From Perkinsela sp. pyNocScin1 (lineage: Eukaryota > Euglenozoa > Kinetoplastea > Prokinetoplastida > Perkinselidae): 64,000 nucleotides of DNA. The notes under the pieces were generated by a model. That model saw only the letters and a program-made list of their open reading frames with translations, did no database searches and was not told the DNA's origin. Both the position numbers and the translations under genes were made by a program. The DNA is taken from assembly GCA_964019655.1 (NCBI GenBank), contig CAXHTR010000005.1:186001-250000 (forward strand), written 5' to 3'. This document shows positions 1 to 10,134 of the stretch, piece by piece (positions within the stretch are counted from its first letter, which is position 1; the number at the start of each line of letters is the position of its first letter).

Positions 1-953
1 AATTCTTGCTGATTTCCAACGTTTGAAATCCGTATGATTCGACCGTTCTCGAGCCCGGCGTAAAATGTATATTCTGTTAAACAGCGATCACCCAGTGCGC
101 TTAGCGGCAGACTTTTTAGACAGCTGATTGGTGCATCAAGCCGGAATCGGTGTTTTTTTGAACAGCGGACGAAAATACTATCATTTTTAAACAGAAAGTC
201 TTCGTTCGATAGTTCGGGGACATCTTTTGTTCCAACAATAATGGAACAGATAATGACACTGTCATGCTGAGTAAACATCAAAACAGATTCATAGACTAGA
301 TCGCTCTTGAGCGTTTTTTCGGCATCAGGATTTGCAATTTTCGGCGAGCATACACGTTTATCTTCGCGCTGGACCCATTGGGACGCACAAGTTAGTAAAC
401 AGCCAAAAACAAATTGCGAAGATTGGTCTTTTGGTGCTTGTTCGCAATGCAGCTTGCGCAGCTCCACACCATTCGAATCACACCGAGAAGCAATGTTGCA
501 TGTCAGATGCCCATCCATTTCGAGCGAGAAAAGAAGCTGGACGCTATAAGTTGCATTCAGTCTACACATAGCAGTGGCACAAATGCCGACGTCTCCTTTC
601 TTAGTTTTTGTTTTCTTTGTAAAGTTACTTGTATGACAATCGCTGAGATGTATATGACTTGTCGATATGTAACTTGCATCGTTTCGTATGGCACCGTAAA
701 AGTCTTCTAAAATACCATCGAACTGTACCTTCGTGCGTTTGAAAGATGCCGGAGGCAGAAAATTACGTGCATCATCTTCGGATTTTATACCCTCTAGATG
801 ACGAAGATCAATGAGTCCAATTTTACCAGTGGACCTATCGAAAAGAAGAAGAGCATCAATATCAAGGTGCTGTAGTCCGCAAGGTACCCCACCGAGAGAT
901 TCAAAGTTGATGCGGGACCGATCTATATTTGGGAACGAAACAGTTGAGTACAT
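1..953 (-). CDS. Unidentified protein, cut by the left edge of the window
   Basis: On the minus strand an open frame begins at an ATG at 953 and runs without a stop through about 317 codons to base 1, so the gene is truncated at its 3' end by the window. The product begins MYSTVSFPNIDRSR. Segments such as LLLFDRSTGKIGLIDLRHL and YAGLENGRIIRIS look like beta-propeller strands (a value followed by a G-rich turn and hydrophobic beta residues), so a WD40-like protein is possible, but no family is recognised. It is the last visible member of the first minus-strand block. The reading frame is certain; the function is not. Confidence 0.75.
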   Translation of the reverse strand, partial: MYSTVSFPNIDRSRINFESLGGVPCGLQHLDIDALLLFDRSTGKIGLIDLRHLEGIKSEDDARNFLPPASFKRTKVQFDGILEDFYGAIRNDASYISTSHIHLSDCHTSNFTKKTKTKKGDVGICATAMCRLNATYSVQLLFSLEMDGHLTCNIASRCDSNGVELRKLHCEQAPKDQSSQFVFGCLLTCASQWVQREDKRVCSPKIANPDAEKTLKSDLVYESVLMFTQHDSVIICSIIVGTKDVPELSNEDFLFKNDSIFVRCSKKHRFRLDAPISCLKSLPLSALGDRCLTEYTFYAGLENGRIIRISNVGNQQE

Positions 954-1064
954 TTAAATTTTTTTGAACAAAGCGATATTCCGTGATTGAAGAAAAATGA
1001 ATTCAGCGTGTGTGATTACATGGGATGAAAGTTCACACAAAAACTAAAGCAAACGATCACAAAC

Positions 1065-3413
1065 CTATTTACATGGAAAGGGCGATTGCTGGAGCAGAAG
1101 GTCGAGCGTGTAGCTCGAGAGCGCCAAGCCATTAGCCCACATGTGAGACCGAAGCCTCCTCATTGATTTGACTCGATCTGTCCCTATTGTATCATTTCTT
1201 TCGATGGATATATACGCCTTTGTACCATCGATTGCAGCAAGTGATGCATCTGGTTTATTTTTTGGCACTCTTAGTGCTTTGATCGCACATGCAGCCTCAT
1301 GCAATAGTAAGGGGTCGTTCATAAAACCTTTGTTCAAATGCAAACTTTTCTTTGACAATGTCTTTGCTGCAGGGAGTTTTGATTCAGAAATGGGTTGCAT
1401 GGCTATCTGTCTATGCTCGTGCCATTTTTGATGTCTACGCAAGGTACTCAGGATATAAACGATGACCTGCGTCATGTCACTTTTGTTGCACCGCCGATCC
1501 AGGCAAAATTCGCTGAGTGTTGTACAAATTTGAAGGCCCCTTGCCCAGTCATTCTTAAGAGCTCGGAGGATAACATTAGCAATATGCACGGCTGGTAGAT
1601 TTCTTGTTTGTAAATCTTTCAAAAGAAGTGGCACGTCCTTTTCTGCTCGATTTGACCTTGAACCATGCATGATATGCATAGAGCTGATAGCACGCACTAT
1701 TTTATCTTCCATGCTGCATGCTGGCGTGAAAGAAAGGCTACGAAGAACTCCGAAAAGGTCGAGAAAAGATACTTTACTTGTATTCTCTTGCAGCAATGCT
1801 ACCATTTCTTGTCCAGAGAAAGCACTCTCGGTGTGTGAATTCGAGACTTTACATGTTGGGCAGTCATCGATAAAGGAAATTTTCTGCGATGTTTCTAAAT
1901 ATAAAAATGGATTTCGCTGAATTTTTTCGTGCATTAGTTTTGTTTTTTTATCGCGTTCAAGCCGGCGCAAACAGAGACGAATCGATTCTTGCCAATGATT
2001 ATCTGACGTGCGGTTAAATATGAGTAACTTCATATGCCCCACTTGGGCAATTTGCTTTGGAATAAAGATGTTCGTTTGATTTAGATGTTGAAAATTTTCT
2101 TTATCGTACAAAACATGCGTGCAATCGATGTCTTTAGCGTCAAAGCTAAAAGGATATACGCAGGGCAATGATAATCTATCCATTTCCTTGCGCACAGTTG
2201 AAAAAAATCGACTGTGTGGTAAAGCGTGTCGTCGGCGCTGTTCATCTGAAAGTTTTGATTCGGTCCATTCGACTATATTGGTTAACAGCGGTTTTTCATT
2301 GATTCGTGCAGCAATTGATGAACTCGGCGACGGTATGGTGGTGTCGATCTTCATAGTACCAAAGTCGAATGATGTGTGATACGAGCATGAGCCTTTATTC
2401 CGCACAGTTACATTTTCGGCTATCATTCTCCAATCAATATATTGCCCATACATACTATGAGTGAGACGCATGGATTGTGACCGCGAGCCTTTTATCTCTT
2501 TTTTGAGCCTTATGATTTTGTTCACTAGGGCGCTAGATTGCTCAAAGATCTCCTTTTTCAGACTCTTAAGCACATTGATATGAGATTCTAATTCTCTCAT
2601 GACAGAGATACGAGAATTCTTTATTGATTGCGTTTGCGCATGTTCAAACGATATCGTGGAAGGATACAGTGCTTTCTTTTCTCGAAGCATTCGCTTAATT
2701 CGCTCAAGACGGCATGATGTATCACAGCCGATAACGTGAGATAGCTTTTCAACTCGAATAGATTGTAGCAGCGACTTAAAGGCTAGTGCTGTTGACCATC
2801 TAGGTGCTTCGGGCTTTGTGCGAGCATCGTTGAGCGCCTTGATCTGCATATCAAGTTGACTTTCGATCCTTGTAATACTTTCAATCTCTTTTTGGGTACT
2901 TTGAATGACTGATTTCAAGAGGTGCATTTTCTTCATGTCTTGAAGTTTGTGCTCATTTCTCAAAATGATTTGCATCGCTCCGCAAGTGGGACATTGCTGA
3001 AAAGAGCTCCAGTTGGATGTAGGTGGCAAGCCCCGTGCATGCATGCATCTACAAAAATTGATAGTGCCCACTGAAAGATGTCCGAGGGCGCTCGATAAAT
3101 GGCATGCGTCAATATATTCGCGTAGAGCAGGGTTGAGTGATACAAGGTGTTTCAGGCGCTTCCAAAGCTTTATGTTGTTATTTTCAATCACTGCCGACAG
3201 AACGCACCGAAGAAAGTTTTTTGCATATGGTTTGAAGAGGACAGAAGAGTTTGATCTCCAGTGCATGCCTTTGTGAAGTCTATGATTTGATTGTTCAGAC
3301 AGAATACCTATATTCAGAAGCATTGTGTGAAGGGCCGAGAGCCACTGCTTATTTTGGAGGTGTTGTGCACTTAGCCATGTTAATTTCGACGCTAATTGAG
3401 CAGAAGAGCTCAT
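1065..3413 (-). CDS. Orphan coiled-coil protein with two CxxC pairs
   Basis: A 782-residue frame starting at the ATG at 3413 (MSSSAQLAS). The frame stays open upstream to 3512 but offers only a non-ATG codon there. The first third carries a cysteine group (CRCMHARG and CPTCGAM) that could bind a metal. It is followed by a charged, heptad-like stretch (KSVIQSTQKEIESITRIESQ and ELESHINVLKSLKKEIFEQS) predicted by eye to form coiled coil. A second CPTC lies later. The C-terminal third is basic and helical. No catalytic motif was recognised. It lies 105 bases downstream of the Emg1 gene on the same strand. A large lineage-specific structural protein is the most that can be said. Confidence 0.8.
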   Translation of the reverse strand: MSSSAQLASKLTWLSAQHLQNKQWLSALHTMLLNIGILSEQSNHRLHKGMHWRSNSSVLFKPYAKNFLRCVLSAVIENNNIKLWKRLKHLVSLNPALREYIDACHLSSALGHLSVGTINFCRCMHARGLPPTSNWSSFQQCPTCGAMQIILRNEHKLQDMKKMHLLKSVIQSTQKEIESITRIESQLDMQIKALNDARTKPEAPRWSTALAFKSLLQSIRVEKLSHVIGCDTSCRLERIKRMLREKKALYPSTISFEHAQTQSIKNSRISVMRELESHINVLKSLKKEIFEQSSALVNKIIRLKKEIKGSRSQSMRLTHSMYGQYIDWRMIAENVTVRNKGSCSYHTSFDFGTMKIDTTIPSPSSSIAARINEKPLLTNIVEWTESKLSDEQRRRHALPHSRFFSTVRKEMDRLSLPCVYPFSFDAKDIDCTHVLYDKENFQHLNQTNIFIPKQIAQVGHMKLLIFNRTSDNHWQESIRLCLRRLERDKKTKLMHEKIQRNPFLYLETSQKISFIDDCPTCKVSNSHTESAFSGQEMVALLQENTSKVSFLDLFGVLRSLSFTPACSMEDKIVRAISSMHIMHGSRSNRAEKDVPLLLKDLQTRNLPAVHIANVILRALKNDWARGLQICTTLSEFCLDRRCNKSDMTQVIVYILSTLRRHQKWHEHRQIAMQPISESKLPAAKTLSKKSLHLNKGFMNDPLLLHEAACAIKALRVPKNKPDASLAAIDGTKAYISIERNDTIGTDRVKSMRRLRSHMWANGLALSSYTLDLLLQQSPFPCK

Positions 3414-3518
3414 TTTGCATTGACATTCAACTCTACATTGTAAACCTCTTGAAATCACTTGTATAATCACATTGAGGTTTTTTAAAATCTCGAGTGCGTT
3501 AAGTTTATGCAATGCTCC

Positions 3519-4346
3519 CTACAAGCCAAGTGCCAGTTCATACTCACAAGTCAGTAAAGCACAGCAACGTGCCGCACTTAGCTCTTTGTCGCCAAATTTG
3601 ATTTCTTCAATGTCTGGCCCGTAGTCTAGACAAATATTCTTCCATCTATTAACATCAATTGAGCCATTCTTGAATGCGCCAATAACGAAAAGTGGTGACA
3701 TAGAAAGACCCTTGGCTCTCCCTGAGCTTACGTTTTCAATAAGCGGCATATTTTCATTGTCAATCAATGACGACTGAATGGCACTCTTCATGCAATGTTG
3801 CCGGGCGTTCTCGCTAAGATTAAATATCTTGATGCATTTTTCTTGAGAGATAGGTAAATGAGCACTAATGGGGTTCTTCACTATCTTGAGGAGGTTTATA
3901 GGCACCCTTTTCTGTCTCACTGAAAAAATTTCTTGAGCATGCTTCGCTTTGACTCGCCTCGTCAAAAATAAATCTTGTAGCGTGGCATAAAAATCATCAA
4001 AAAAAATTGGACAAGCATACCTTGAATCAACACGTATCAAAGTTCCGCAATCAGTATGGAGAAATATTTCAAGTTTGCCTCCCAAGCTCAACGGACTTTC
4101 AAGAAGATGAAGAAGACACTGATGGAGAATGTCGAGTCTTTCATTATCTGCAGACGTTTTGAGCTTTGGCCTAGTTTCACTAGCATTTGTTGGTGCTGAT
4201 TTTGCGAACGAAACCAATGATTTCTTCTGTGGAGTTTTGAGTTTTTTCGCTCCATTGATATGAATTCCGTCAAGAACAACAATAACTCGGCGCCATTTTT
4301 CTAAATCTTCAGGCCGAGTTGGTAAAAGTGCGGTGCTTTTCTGCAT
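3519..4346 (-). CDS. EMG1: Emg1/Nep1, 18S rRNA pseudouridine-N1 methyltransferase
   Basis: Emg1/Nep1 is a SPOUT methyltransferase needed for 40S ribosome biogenesis in the nucleolus, where it methylates a hypermodified pseudouridine of 18S rRNA. The 275-residue product shows the family order: RRVIVVLDGIHI near the N-terminus, RLDILHQCLLHLLESPLS (family: RPDI.HQ.LL.LLDSPLN), FLHTDCGTLIRVD, the long LLKIVKNPISAHLP signature, and the cofactor-knot segments LFVIGAFKNG (family VGAxxxG) and ELSAARCCALLTCEYE at the end. Length fits the family (about 220-280). A low-complexity insertion of about 40 residues lies between the first two motifs. Fibrillarin, another nucleolar methyltransferase, is encoded later in the window. 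Confidence 0.88.
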   Translation of the reverse strand: MQKSTALLPTRPEDLEKWRRVIVVLDGIHINGAKKLKTPQKKSLVSFAKSAPTNASETRPKLKTSADNERLDILHQCLLHLLESPLSLGGKLEIFLHTDCGTLIRVDSRYACPIFFDDFYATLQDLFLTRRVKAKHAQEIFSVRQKRVPINLLKIVKNPISAHLPISQEKCIKIFNLSENARQHCMKSAIQSSLIDNENMPLIENVSSGRAKGLSMSPLFVIGAFKNGSIDVNRWKNICLDYGPDIEEIKFGDKELSAARCCALLTCEYELALGL

Positions 4347-4586
4347 TATGTAAACTCAATCTTAAGGTGCAAAATGATACATAGAGTCTTTCATGTATGT
4401 CTCCAACTTATATGGGTAGCTATAGAATGATCATTGATTCATTCAATATGCATCATATCTGAAATGAGCAATATCTGAACTGAGAACCGTATCGATAAAT
4501 ATCTCTTTGTTGCATGTAAGGTTTCTTCCAATATTATACTTCATGTTTTTTGAGCGCATATAAAATATGATTTGAATGATCTGCAT

Positions 4587-5090
4587 TTATGCAAACTTGA
4601 TAATTGATGTTTCACAGGTGGGACATCTTGAGTATATATCTGTGAAAGACTTGGAGCAGGTTGTACATTGCCAAAATCCGATTTGTTTAGATCTGTAGTT
4701 GCGGCCTTGATGGCATATCGTACATGTGAGATGCATCAAAGTATGCTCGGACTTGCATTTATCACATACCCATAGGGACGAGCAATGCATTGATCCGCAG
4801 ATAGTGGTAAATGGATGAAGATAGTCGTGCTCCAAGCTTTGGCACTTTCGGTCAAACAAAGGTAATTCGACGGGGACACGATCGCTACGGCAGAGTAGAG
4901 CTCTGGACCAATCATATTTTACTGATGCACACTCTGGAAATGACAAAGCTCGTGAAACAGAGTACGAAGCCCTTGGAGTCAATGCCAAACTTATCGATAA
5001 AAATAGCTGAGAGAAACGCCCATATCTGGTATTTCCGTGATTCGATATTCTGAAGGCCAATCCAGTGCAAGGCAGACACCGGAGATTCAT
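4587..5090 (-). CDS. Small zinc-ribbon protein, family not recognised
   Basis: A 167-residue frame starting at ATG 5090. The C-terminal half has regularly spaced CxxC pairs (CDKC, CTIC, CTTC, CPTC), consistent with two zinc ribbons. The ending SRCPTCETSIIKFA resembles the Cys-rich tails of TFIIH p34/p44-type subunits, but the rest does not match, so that identity is not claimed. Upstream on the minus strand is a pyrimidine-rich run ending in TGTAG at about 5107-5130, a plausible trans-splice acceptor. A second minus-strand frame with its own ATG runs into a TGA directly overlapping this start, so an N-terminal frameshift cannot be excluded. Confidence 0.6.
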   Translation of the reverse strand: MNLRCLPCTGLAFRISNHGNTRYGRFSQLFLSISLALTPRASYSVSRALSFPECASVKYDWSRALLCRSDRVPVELPLFDRKCQSLEHDYLHPFTTICGSMHCSSLWVCDKCKSEHTLMHLTCTICHQGRNYRSKQIGFWQCTTCSKSFTDIYSRCPTCETSIIKFA

Positions 5091-5207
5091 TGTTTTATAT
5101 TGAAATGCAGTACTACAGGTCGAAGTGGGGACAAAAGGATGTCTAAGGCAATTGCTGCTGCCATATTACGGGGTGATATATCAATATACTCTTTTTATAA
5201 TTATTTT

Positions 5208-7610
5208 TCAAGAGCCACATGAAAGGCACTCTTCCTGAATCGGCTTCTGAGGCGCTTCAACCTTGGGAATCTTTGCACTTTTTTGCCCGTTCGCGACTGA
5301 CGGATCAAGAGTAAACTTGATAGCATCCACAGCCGGCCGAGACCGCAGATAATATATCCCCGTTTTCAATCCAAGCTTCCAGCCGTAAAAATGCATGGAT
5401 GTAAGTGTCGAGCTCGTCGGTGATTCTAAAAAGAGATTAAGGCTGTGACTTTGGTCAATGTAAGCAGAACGAGCAGCGGCCATGTCAATGATATCTTTCT
5501 GTTTTATTTCCCAGACAGTGCGATAAATTAGCTTTAATTCATCAGTTAAACCTTCAATATGCTGGACACTACCGTTGTCAGCTATGAGCTTTTCGCGGGT
5601 GTTTTCATTCCACAATCCTTCTTTGATAAGGTCCCTAACTAGACACTTGTTGACGACAGGGAATTCACCGCTTAAAACCCTCCGAAGGTACATATTACTT
5701 GTGTATGGTTCGAAGCATTCGTTGTTTCCTAAGATCTGACTCGTGCTAGCAGTGGGCATTGGCGCAACTAAGAGACTATTTCGAACACCGTGTTGAGCTA
5801 TCTTCTCCTTGAGTTCAGCCCAATTCCATCGACCACTCTTTGGTGTGACGCCCCACATATCGTATTGAAGAACCCCTTTGCTCACTGGACTACCCTGATA
5901 CGTTTCATACGGACCGTCTTCGCTTGCTATAAGGCAACTTTCTTCAAGTGCAGCGTAATAAATGGTCTCAAAAATATCTTCGTTGATTTTCTTCGCTTTT
6001 TCGCATGTAAAAGGAATATGAAGGTTCAAGTATACATCCGCGAGGCCTTGAACACCAAGACCGATGGGCCGATGACGCATATTGCTACGCTTCGCCTCCT
6101 CAACTGGGTAAAAGTTTCTATCGATAACCAAGTTCAGATTTCGTGTTGCAGTACGGACGATTTTTCTCAATTTCTCGTAATCAATATCCGTTTTATCATC
6201 ATTTAGAAACTTCGGGAGTGCAATTGAAGCTAGGTTGCATACTGCAACTTCATCAGGGGCAGTGTATTCAATGATTTCTGTACAGAGATTAGAGCACTTG
6301 ATAGTTCCAAGGTTTTGTTGATTGGATTTTGAGTTACAGGCGTCCTTATAAAGAAGGTAAGGAGTCCCTGTTTCGATTTGGGATTCAATGATTGCAAACC
6401 ATAGCTCTTGCGCATCTATCGTTTTATTTCCTTTTCCTTCACTTTCATATTTCTCGTAGAGAGTTTCGAATTCTGATCCCCAGCAATCGCTCAGGCCTGG
6501 GGCTAATTTAGGGTCAAAGAGTGTCCATTTTCCCTTTCGCTGAACTCGCTTCATAAAAAGGTCAGGTACCCATAGCCCATAGAACAAATCACGGGCACGA
6601 ATTTCTTCCTTTCCCGTATTTTTCTTGAGATTCAAGAAATCCATGATGTCAGCATGCCAAGGCTCGAGGTAGATAGCAAAGCTTCCCTTACGCTTGCCAC
6701 CGCCCTGGTCAACGTACCTTGCTGTATCGTTAAAGACACGAAGCATGGGTATAATGCCGTTACTGCATCCGTTTGTTCCTTTTATATAGCTTCCAGAGCT
6801 ACGAACATTGTGAATATGTAGTCCTATTCCACCACTATTCTTGGAAATCAGAGCACATGTCTTTAATGTATCATAAATGCCTTCAATTGAATCATCTTTC
6901 AGGGCCAAAAGAAAGCAGCTGCTCATCTGCGGACGCGGTGTGCCTGCATTATACAACGTTGGAGTAGCATGAGTGAACATTCCCTGGGATAAATACTCGT
7001 ATGTTTCGAAAACTCTCTCGAGGTTGCTTGAGTGTATCCCAAGAGCAACGCGCATGAGCATATACTGAGGTCTTTCGATAACTTTCTTCGTATCATTCGC
7101 TGCTCCAGTTGAAGATGCTTTGGAATCTGTTATACTTATAAGATAGCTTCGCTCGAGTGTTTTAAAGCCAAAGTATTCGTAGTTGAAGTCTCTTTCATGC
7201 TTGATGGCTTTGTCAATCTCCTGTTTATTCTCTTTAACAATATCATAGAGCTCCTTCGTGATCAAAGGTGATTCTTTTCCATTCTGTGGATTGACATAGT
7301 TAAAAAGAACTTCAGCAGCATCAGAAAATGTAGTTGGAGTGCTTTTGTGTAAAGCACTGACCGCAAGCCTTCCGGCCAAGAGGCTGTAATCAGGATGCTG
7401 GGTTGAAAGGTAGGCTGTCGTTTGACACATGAGCTCGTCAAGCTTTTGAGTTGGCATACCGTTTGTGGTTCCCTTGATGGTGGCATCAACGATGGTATCA
7501 ACACTGACAAAATTTGTATCAATGTCATCGCGCAAGAGTGGCGTTATTCGAGCTTTTAGCTTTTCCGATTGAAGTGTTTCACTTCGCCCGTCTTTTTTTG
7601 TAACTTCCAT
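5208..7610 (-). CDS. RRM1: Ribonucleoside-diphosphate reductase large subunit
   Basis: Class Ia ribonucleotide reductase R1 reduces ribonucleoside diphosphates to the deoxy forms in the cytosol, together with R2. The 800-residue product starts with an ATP-cone ([21 protein letters not shown]). It carries the SSCFLLAL substrate cysteine region, the catalytic N..C.E box (SNLCTEII), [14 protein letters not shown], and the [21 protein letters not shown] loop. The C-terminus ends in CLSCGS, the swinging-arm CxxC pair that re-reduces the active site. Length and domain order are normal for eukaryotic R1. The R2 partner is not in the window. The start at 7610 gives the intact ATP-cone. Confidence 0.97.
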   Translation of the reverse strand: MEVTKKDGRSETLQSEKLKARITPLLRDDIDTNFVSVDTIVDATIKGTTNGMPTQKLDELMCQTTAYLSTQHPDYSLLAGRLAVSALHKSTPTTFSDAAEVLFNYVNPQNGKESPLITKELYDIVKENKQEIDKAIKHERDFNYEYFGFKTLERSYLISITDSKASSTGAANDTKKVIERPQYMLMRVALGIHSSNLERVFETYEYLSQGMFTHATPTLYNAGTPRPQMSSCFLLALKDDSIEGIYDTLKTCALISKNSGGIGLHIHNVRSSGSYIKGTNGCSNGIIPMLRVFNDTARYVDQGGGKRKGSFAIYLEPWHADIMDFLNLKKNTGKEEIRARDLFYGLWVPDLFMKRVQRKGKWTLFDPKLAPGLSDCWGSEFETLYEKYESEGKGNKTIDAQELWFAIIESQIETGTPYLLYKDACNSKSNQQNLGTIKCSNLCTEIIEYTAPDEVAVCNLASIALPKFLNDDKTDIDYEKLRKIVRTATRNLNLVIDRNFYPVEEAKRSNMRHRPIGLGVQGLADVYLNLHIPFTCEKAKKINEDIFETIYYAALEESCLIASEDGPYETYQGSPVSKGVLQYDMWGVTPKSGRWNWAELKEKIAQHGVRNSLLVAPMPTASTSQILGNNECFEPYTSNMYLRRVLSGEFPVVNKCLVRDLIKEGLWNENTREKLIADNGSVQHIEGLTDELKLIYRTVWEIKQKDIIDMAAARSAYIDQSHSLNLFLESPTSSTLTSMHFYGWKLGLKTGIYYLRSRPAVDAIKFTLDPSVANGQKSAKIPKVEAPQKPIQEECLSCGS

Positions 7611-7681
7611 TGAAATTTACGAAAAACACTCCTTAACTACTATCGGCACTTGAACATGTATCACAAAACTAAGCCTGTAAC

Positions 7682-8917
7682 TTAATCTTTGCTGGTGCTG
7701 CATATATCAGTGGGTAAAGAAAGTTTATTTCTGTATCTCTTGGCATCAAAGTTGTGTGTATCAGCATACCAGTCCTTTACGAATGTGAAATAAATACATG
7801 GTCTTGATTCAGTGGTTTGATTAGCGAGACCTCTATGCCATACCCTGTAATCGAACATAAAAGCACCTCCTGGTAAAACCTCGGGAATTGCAAAAATTCT
7901 TTTCTTTCGCAAGGGTTGTTTGATACTCTTCTGATCATCCTGATCCATCGCAGTAGAACTGTGTGATAAGTGGGACCCAATTTGAATCTGTGTTCCATTG
8001 AGCTCTCCAGTCTCCACTAAAGGTATGAATAGATTAATAGCATGGGGTGGGAGATCACTGTTTGATGAAAGCGGCGGACCATCCATATGGAAAGGCTGAT
8101 TTTTGGCCCCTGGTGTTGCCAAGAATATACCACTGGCCATAAGCTTGCAGTTACTTCCCAAAATATCTTCTATTAACGGAACCCAAATTGCCTGTTTGGA
8201 ACGCCCCTTGCTCGTTTCTTTGAAGCTACGTGTATGCTTAGGAGATGAATCAACTGCAATAGAGCATATCTGATGATATAGGTCGGGATAAACTATCTCA
8301 TAACGACCTACTGAACGCTCACGAAAATTTTGGAATCCCACTTTCAGGCTTCGAACTTGTTTTTGAGCTTTAAAACTTTTCATGCAAGAATCAAAGAGAG
8401 ATGCTACGCTCTCTCTGAGCGATTGGATATACTTTGTATGTATGACAGGAGATGGAAAAGTGTAAAATCCTTCTTTTATGAATTTCATATGTGCTAACTC
8501 ATATTTTTCCCCAACGGAACGCTGAATAAATGAACAAGGGAAGGATGTGTTCCGTGTACTTGCGCTGATGCAACTGTTCTGCGGGGTTGATAACCGCTCC
8601 TCGACAAAGAGACAGCATGGGCATTTTATCGACAAAGCCTTTTCATTTTCAACCATGGGCAAGAAAGCGATGCACGATCGATGAAATACACTTTTACAAA
8701 TACAGCACATAGCTTTAGCTAGACGGGTATGACATTTTATCGATTCACCACAAGCAGAGCACAATTTTTCGAGCACGATATCGCTTGAGTTGATGGCATG
8801 CAGAGTGGAATTTGTAGTAATCGCTGAAGCAAAACGCTTAGTTGTGCTTGCTTTCGATGATCGCCGGTGGTGGGCCGTAGACTCTTTTCCCCCTTTTTTA
8901 GATTTTTGTCGTACCAT
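7682..8917 (-). CDS. PHD/RING-like finger fused to a phytanoyl-CoA dioxygenase-like domain
   Basis: The 411-residue product starts at the ATG at 8917 (MVRQKSKKGG); the frame extends upstream only through a GTG. After a basic N-terminus, residues about 53-102 hold a C4HC3-type finger (CSAC, CCIC, HRSC, CPCC). From about residue 250 there is a double-stranded beta-helix Fe(II)/2-oxoglutarate dioxygenase of the PhyH type. It has FHMDG supplying His and Asp, INLFIPLVETGELNGTQ, GGAFMFDYRVWHRG supplying the distal His, and RPCIYFTFVKDW supplying the Arg for 2-oxoglutarate. All iron and cosubstrate residues are present, so catalysis is likely. The substrate is unknown. The finger suggests a nuclear or chromatin target, which is inference. 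Confidence 0.8.
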   Translation of the reverse strand: MVRQKSKKGGKESTAHHRRSSKASTTKRFASAITTNSTLHAINSSDIVLEKLCSACGESIKCHTRLAKAMCCICKSVFHRSCIAFLPMVENEKALSIKCPCCLFVEERLSTPQNSCISASTRNTSFPCSFIQRSVGEKYELAHMKFIKEGFYTFPSPVIHTKYIQSLRESVASLFDSCMKSFKAQKQVRSLKVGFQNFRERSVGRYEIVYPDLYHQICSIAVDSSPKHTRSFKETSKGRSKQAIWVPLIEDILGSNCKLMASGIFLATPGAKNQPFHMDGPPLSSNSDLPPHAINLFIPLVETGELNGTQIQIGSHLSHSSTAMDQDDQKSIKQPLRKKRIFAIPEVLPGGAFMFDYRVWHRGLANQTTESRPCIYFTFVKDWYADTHNFDAKRYRNKLSLPTDICSTSKD

Positions 8918-9008
8918 GTGCAGTTTCGTGGAAAAAGCAAGATACAACAACAGTTTATATCTAAAGTTACGCGAATCGATAGAAGATAACACATGTACAT
9001 GTTTTTAC

Positions 9009-9953
9009 TTAATGAAGCACTTTCTGGTGCTTTTGCAGGTGCTCAAAAATATGTGTAAGACCGATGGCCTCTAGTGTTTTTATCTGCATCGTAAAGTTAG
9101 AGCTTTTTTTCAGTCGCATACATGGATCTTCGAGAATCTCGATATGGTGAAGACCATTGCTGCGATAATGTGGTATGGTATGCGTGGACGGGCTTGATAG
9201 AAATTCTGCGAAAGGTGCAATAATCTTTTGATTGAAAAGTTTTCGAGAAGCTAAAGAAAGTGACGTGCACGCACAGTCTTTGTGTGAAAAAGTACCCCAT
9301 CCGTCAATAAAATTAAACTTCCCGTCAATCAGAGAATTATGCGGTATTTCTAAAGCGTTAAATACATGATTGAAGAGTGCCCCGCTCTTAACTTCCAATG
9401 CAAACATGGCATCTGCCGGGCATCTTACTACTTCACGAGGGTACTTGTGCCGTAGATGTCCACTTCCGCAGATATGAAAATTTTCCTTAAAAAAGTAAAT
9501 GTCGATATCAAATTGTGCCTTACCAACGTGATATAGAATCTCATTGCAAGATTGACCGTGTAGCTTCAGATTGAGTTCAGAATGATGAAAGAGCATTCCA
9601 GGTATTATGAATTGAGCACCCGCTTGCGTTCTGTGCGCTTGCAATGATGAAGGGTAGTTGTATGCCAATGACCTTTCGTTATGGTTTCCAAGGCCCTGAC
9701 GAGTTTCCCAGGGTAATGAACTTATCCACAATGAGAGAGGTATTTTTAATTGAGAGATGGGGCTACTGGTAGCACTTTTACAGGGAGATATATTACTTTC
9801 TTGCTGCTGTCGAAGAAATGCCCGAGTTTTACCACGAAATTTCACCATCGTTGAGAAATCCTCCAAGATATGAGCGAGCAATTGCCAATTTTTTTGAGAC
9901 ACGAGTGGAATGCACGTATCTAGCGCATTTTTTATCGAGTAGTGCGTAGTCAT
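9009..9953 (-). CDS. Orphan protein of 314 residues
   Basis: The frame starts at ATG 9953 and is the first gene of the leftmost minus-strand block, 181 bases from the divergent plus-strand deaminase gene. The product has no transmembrane segment or obvious signal. The middle is rich in His and aromatic residues (GMLFHHSELNLKLHGQS, FDIDIYFFKENFHICGSGHLRHKY) and looks like a beta-rich globular fold. Two conserved-looking cysteines occur in KDCACTSL. No family is recognised. Codon use and length support a real gene. Confidence 0.75.
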   Translation of the reverse strand: MTTHYSIKNALDTCIPLVSQKNWQLLAHILEDFSTMVKFRGKTRAFLRQQQESNISPCKSATSSPISQLKIPLSLWISSLPWETRQGLGNHNERSLAYNYPSSLQAHRTQAGAQFIIPGMLFHHSELNLKLHGQSCNEILYHVGKAQFDIDIYFFKENFHICGSGHLRHKYPREVVRCPADAMFALEVKSGALFNHVFNALEIPHNSLIDGKFNFIDGWGTFSHKDCACTSLSLASRKLFNQKIIAPFAEFLSSPSTHTIPHYRSNGLHHIEILEDPCMRLKKSSNFTMQIKTLEAIGLTHIFEHLQKHQKVLH

Positions 9954-10134
9954 TTAAAAATTCAGCATTCAAGTTAAAATGGATAAAATAATCCAGGGCT
10001 CGTATGAGTAACGATATGAGTCCTTGAGTCTCTAAAGGGTCAATTTACTTTTCGCTTTAATCATTAATGAGCTCCAAAGTTTCTATCATTGTTTATACCT
10101 ACACAGTCATTGGAATTCTCAAATAGATGTCGTA
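9954..10134. promoter_or_regulatory. Divergent strand-switch region
   Basis: This 181-base gap separates the head of a minus-strand gene block from the head of a plus-strand block. In organisms with directional gene clusters such gaps are where RNA polymerase II starts in both directions. The sequence is AT-rich with pyrimidine runs before the plus-strand start (for example TTCTATCATTG at about 10081). No defined promoter element was recognised. Confidence 0.4.

Noticed and set aside
1168-2379. Plus-strand frames of 67-87 codons opposite the first orphan gene
   Set aside because: Antisense shadows without domain evidence.
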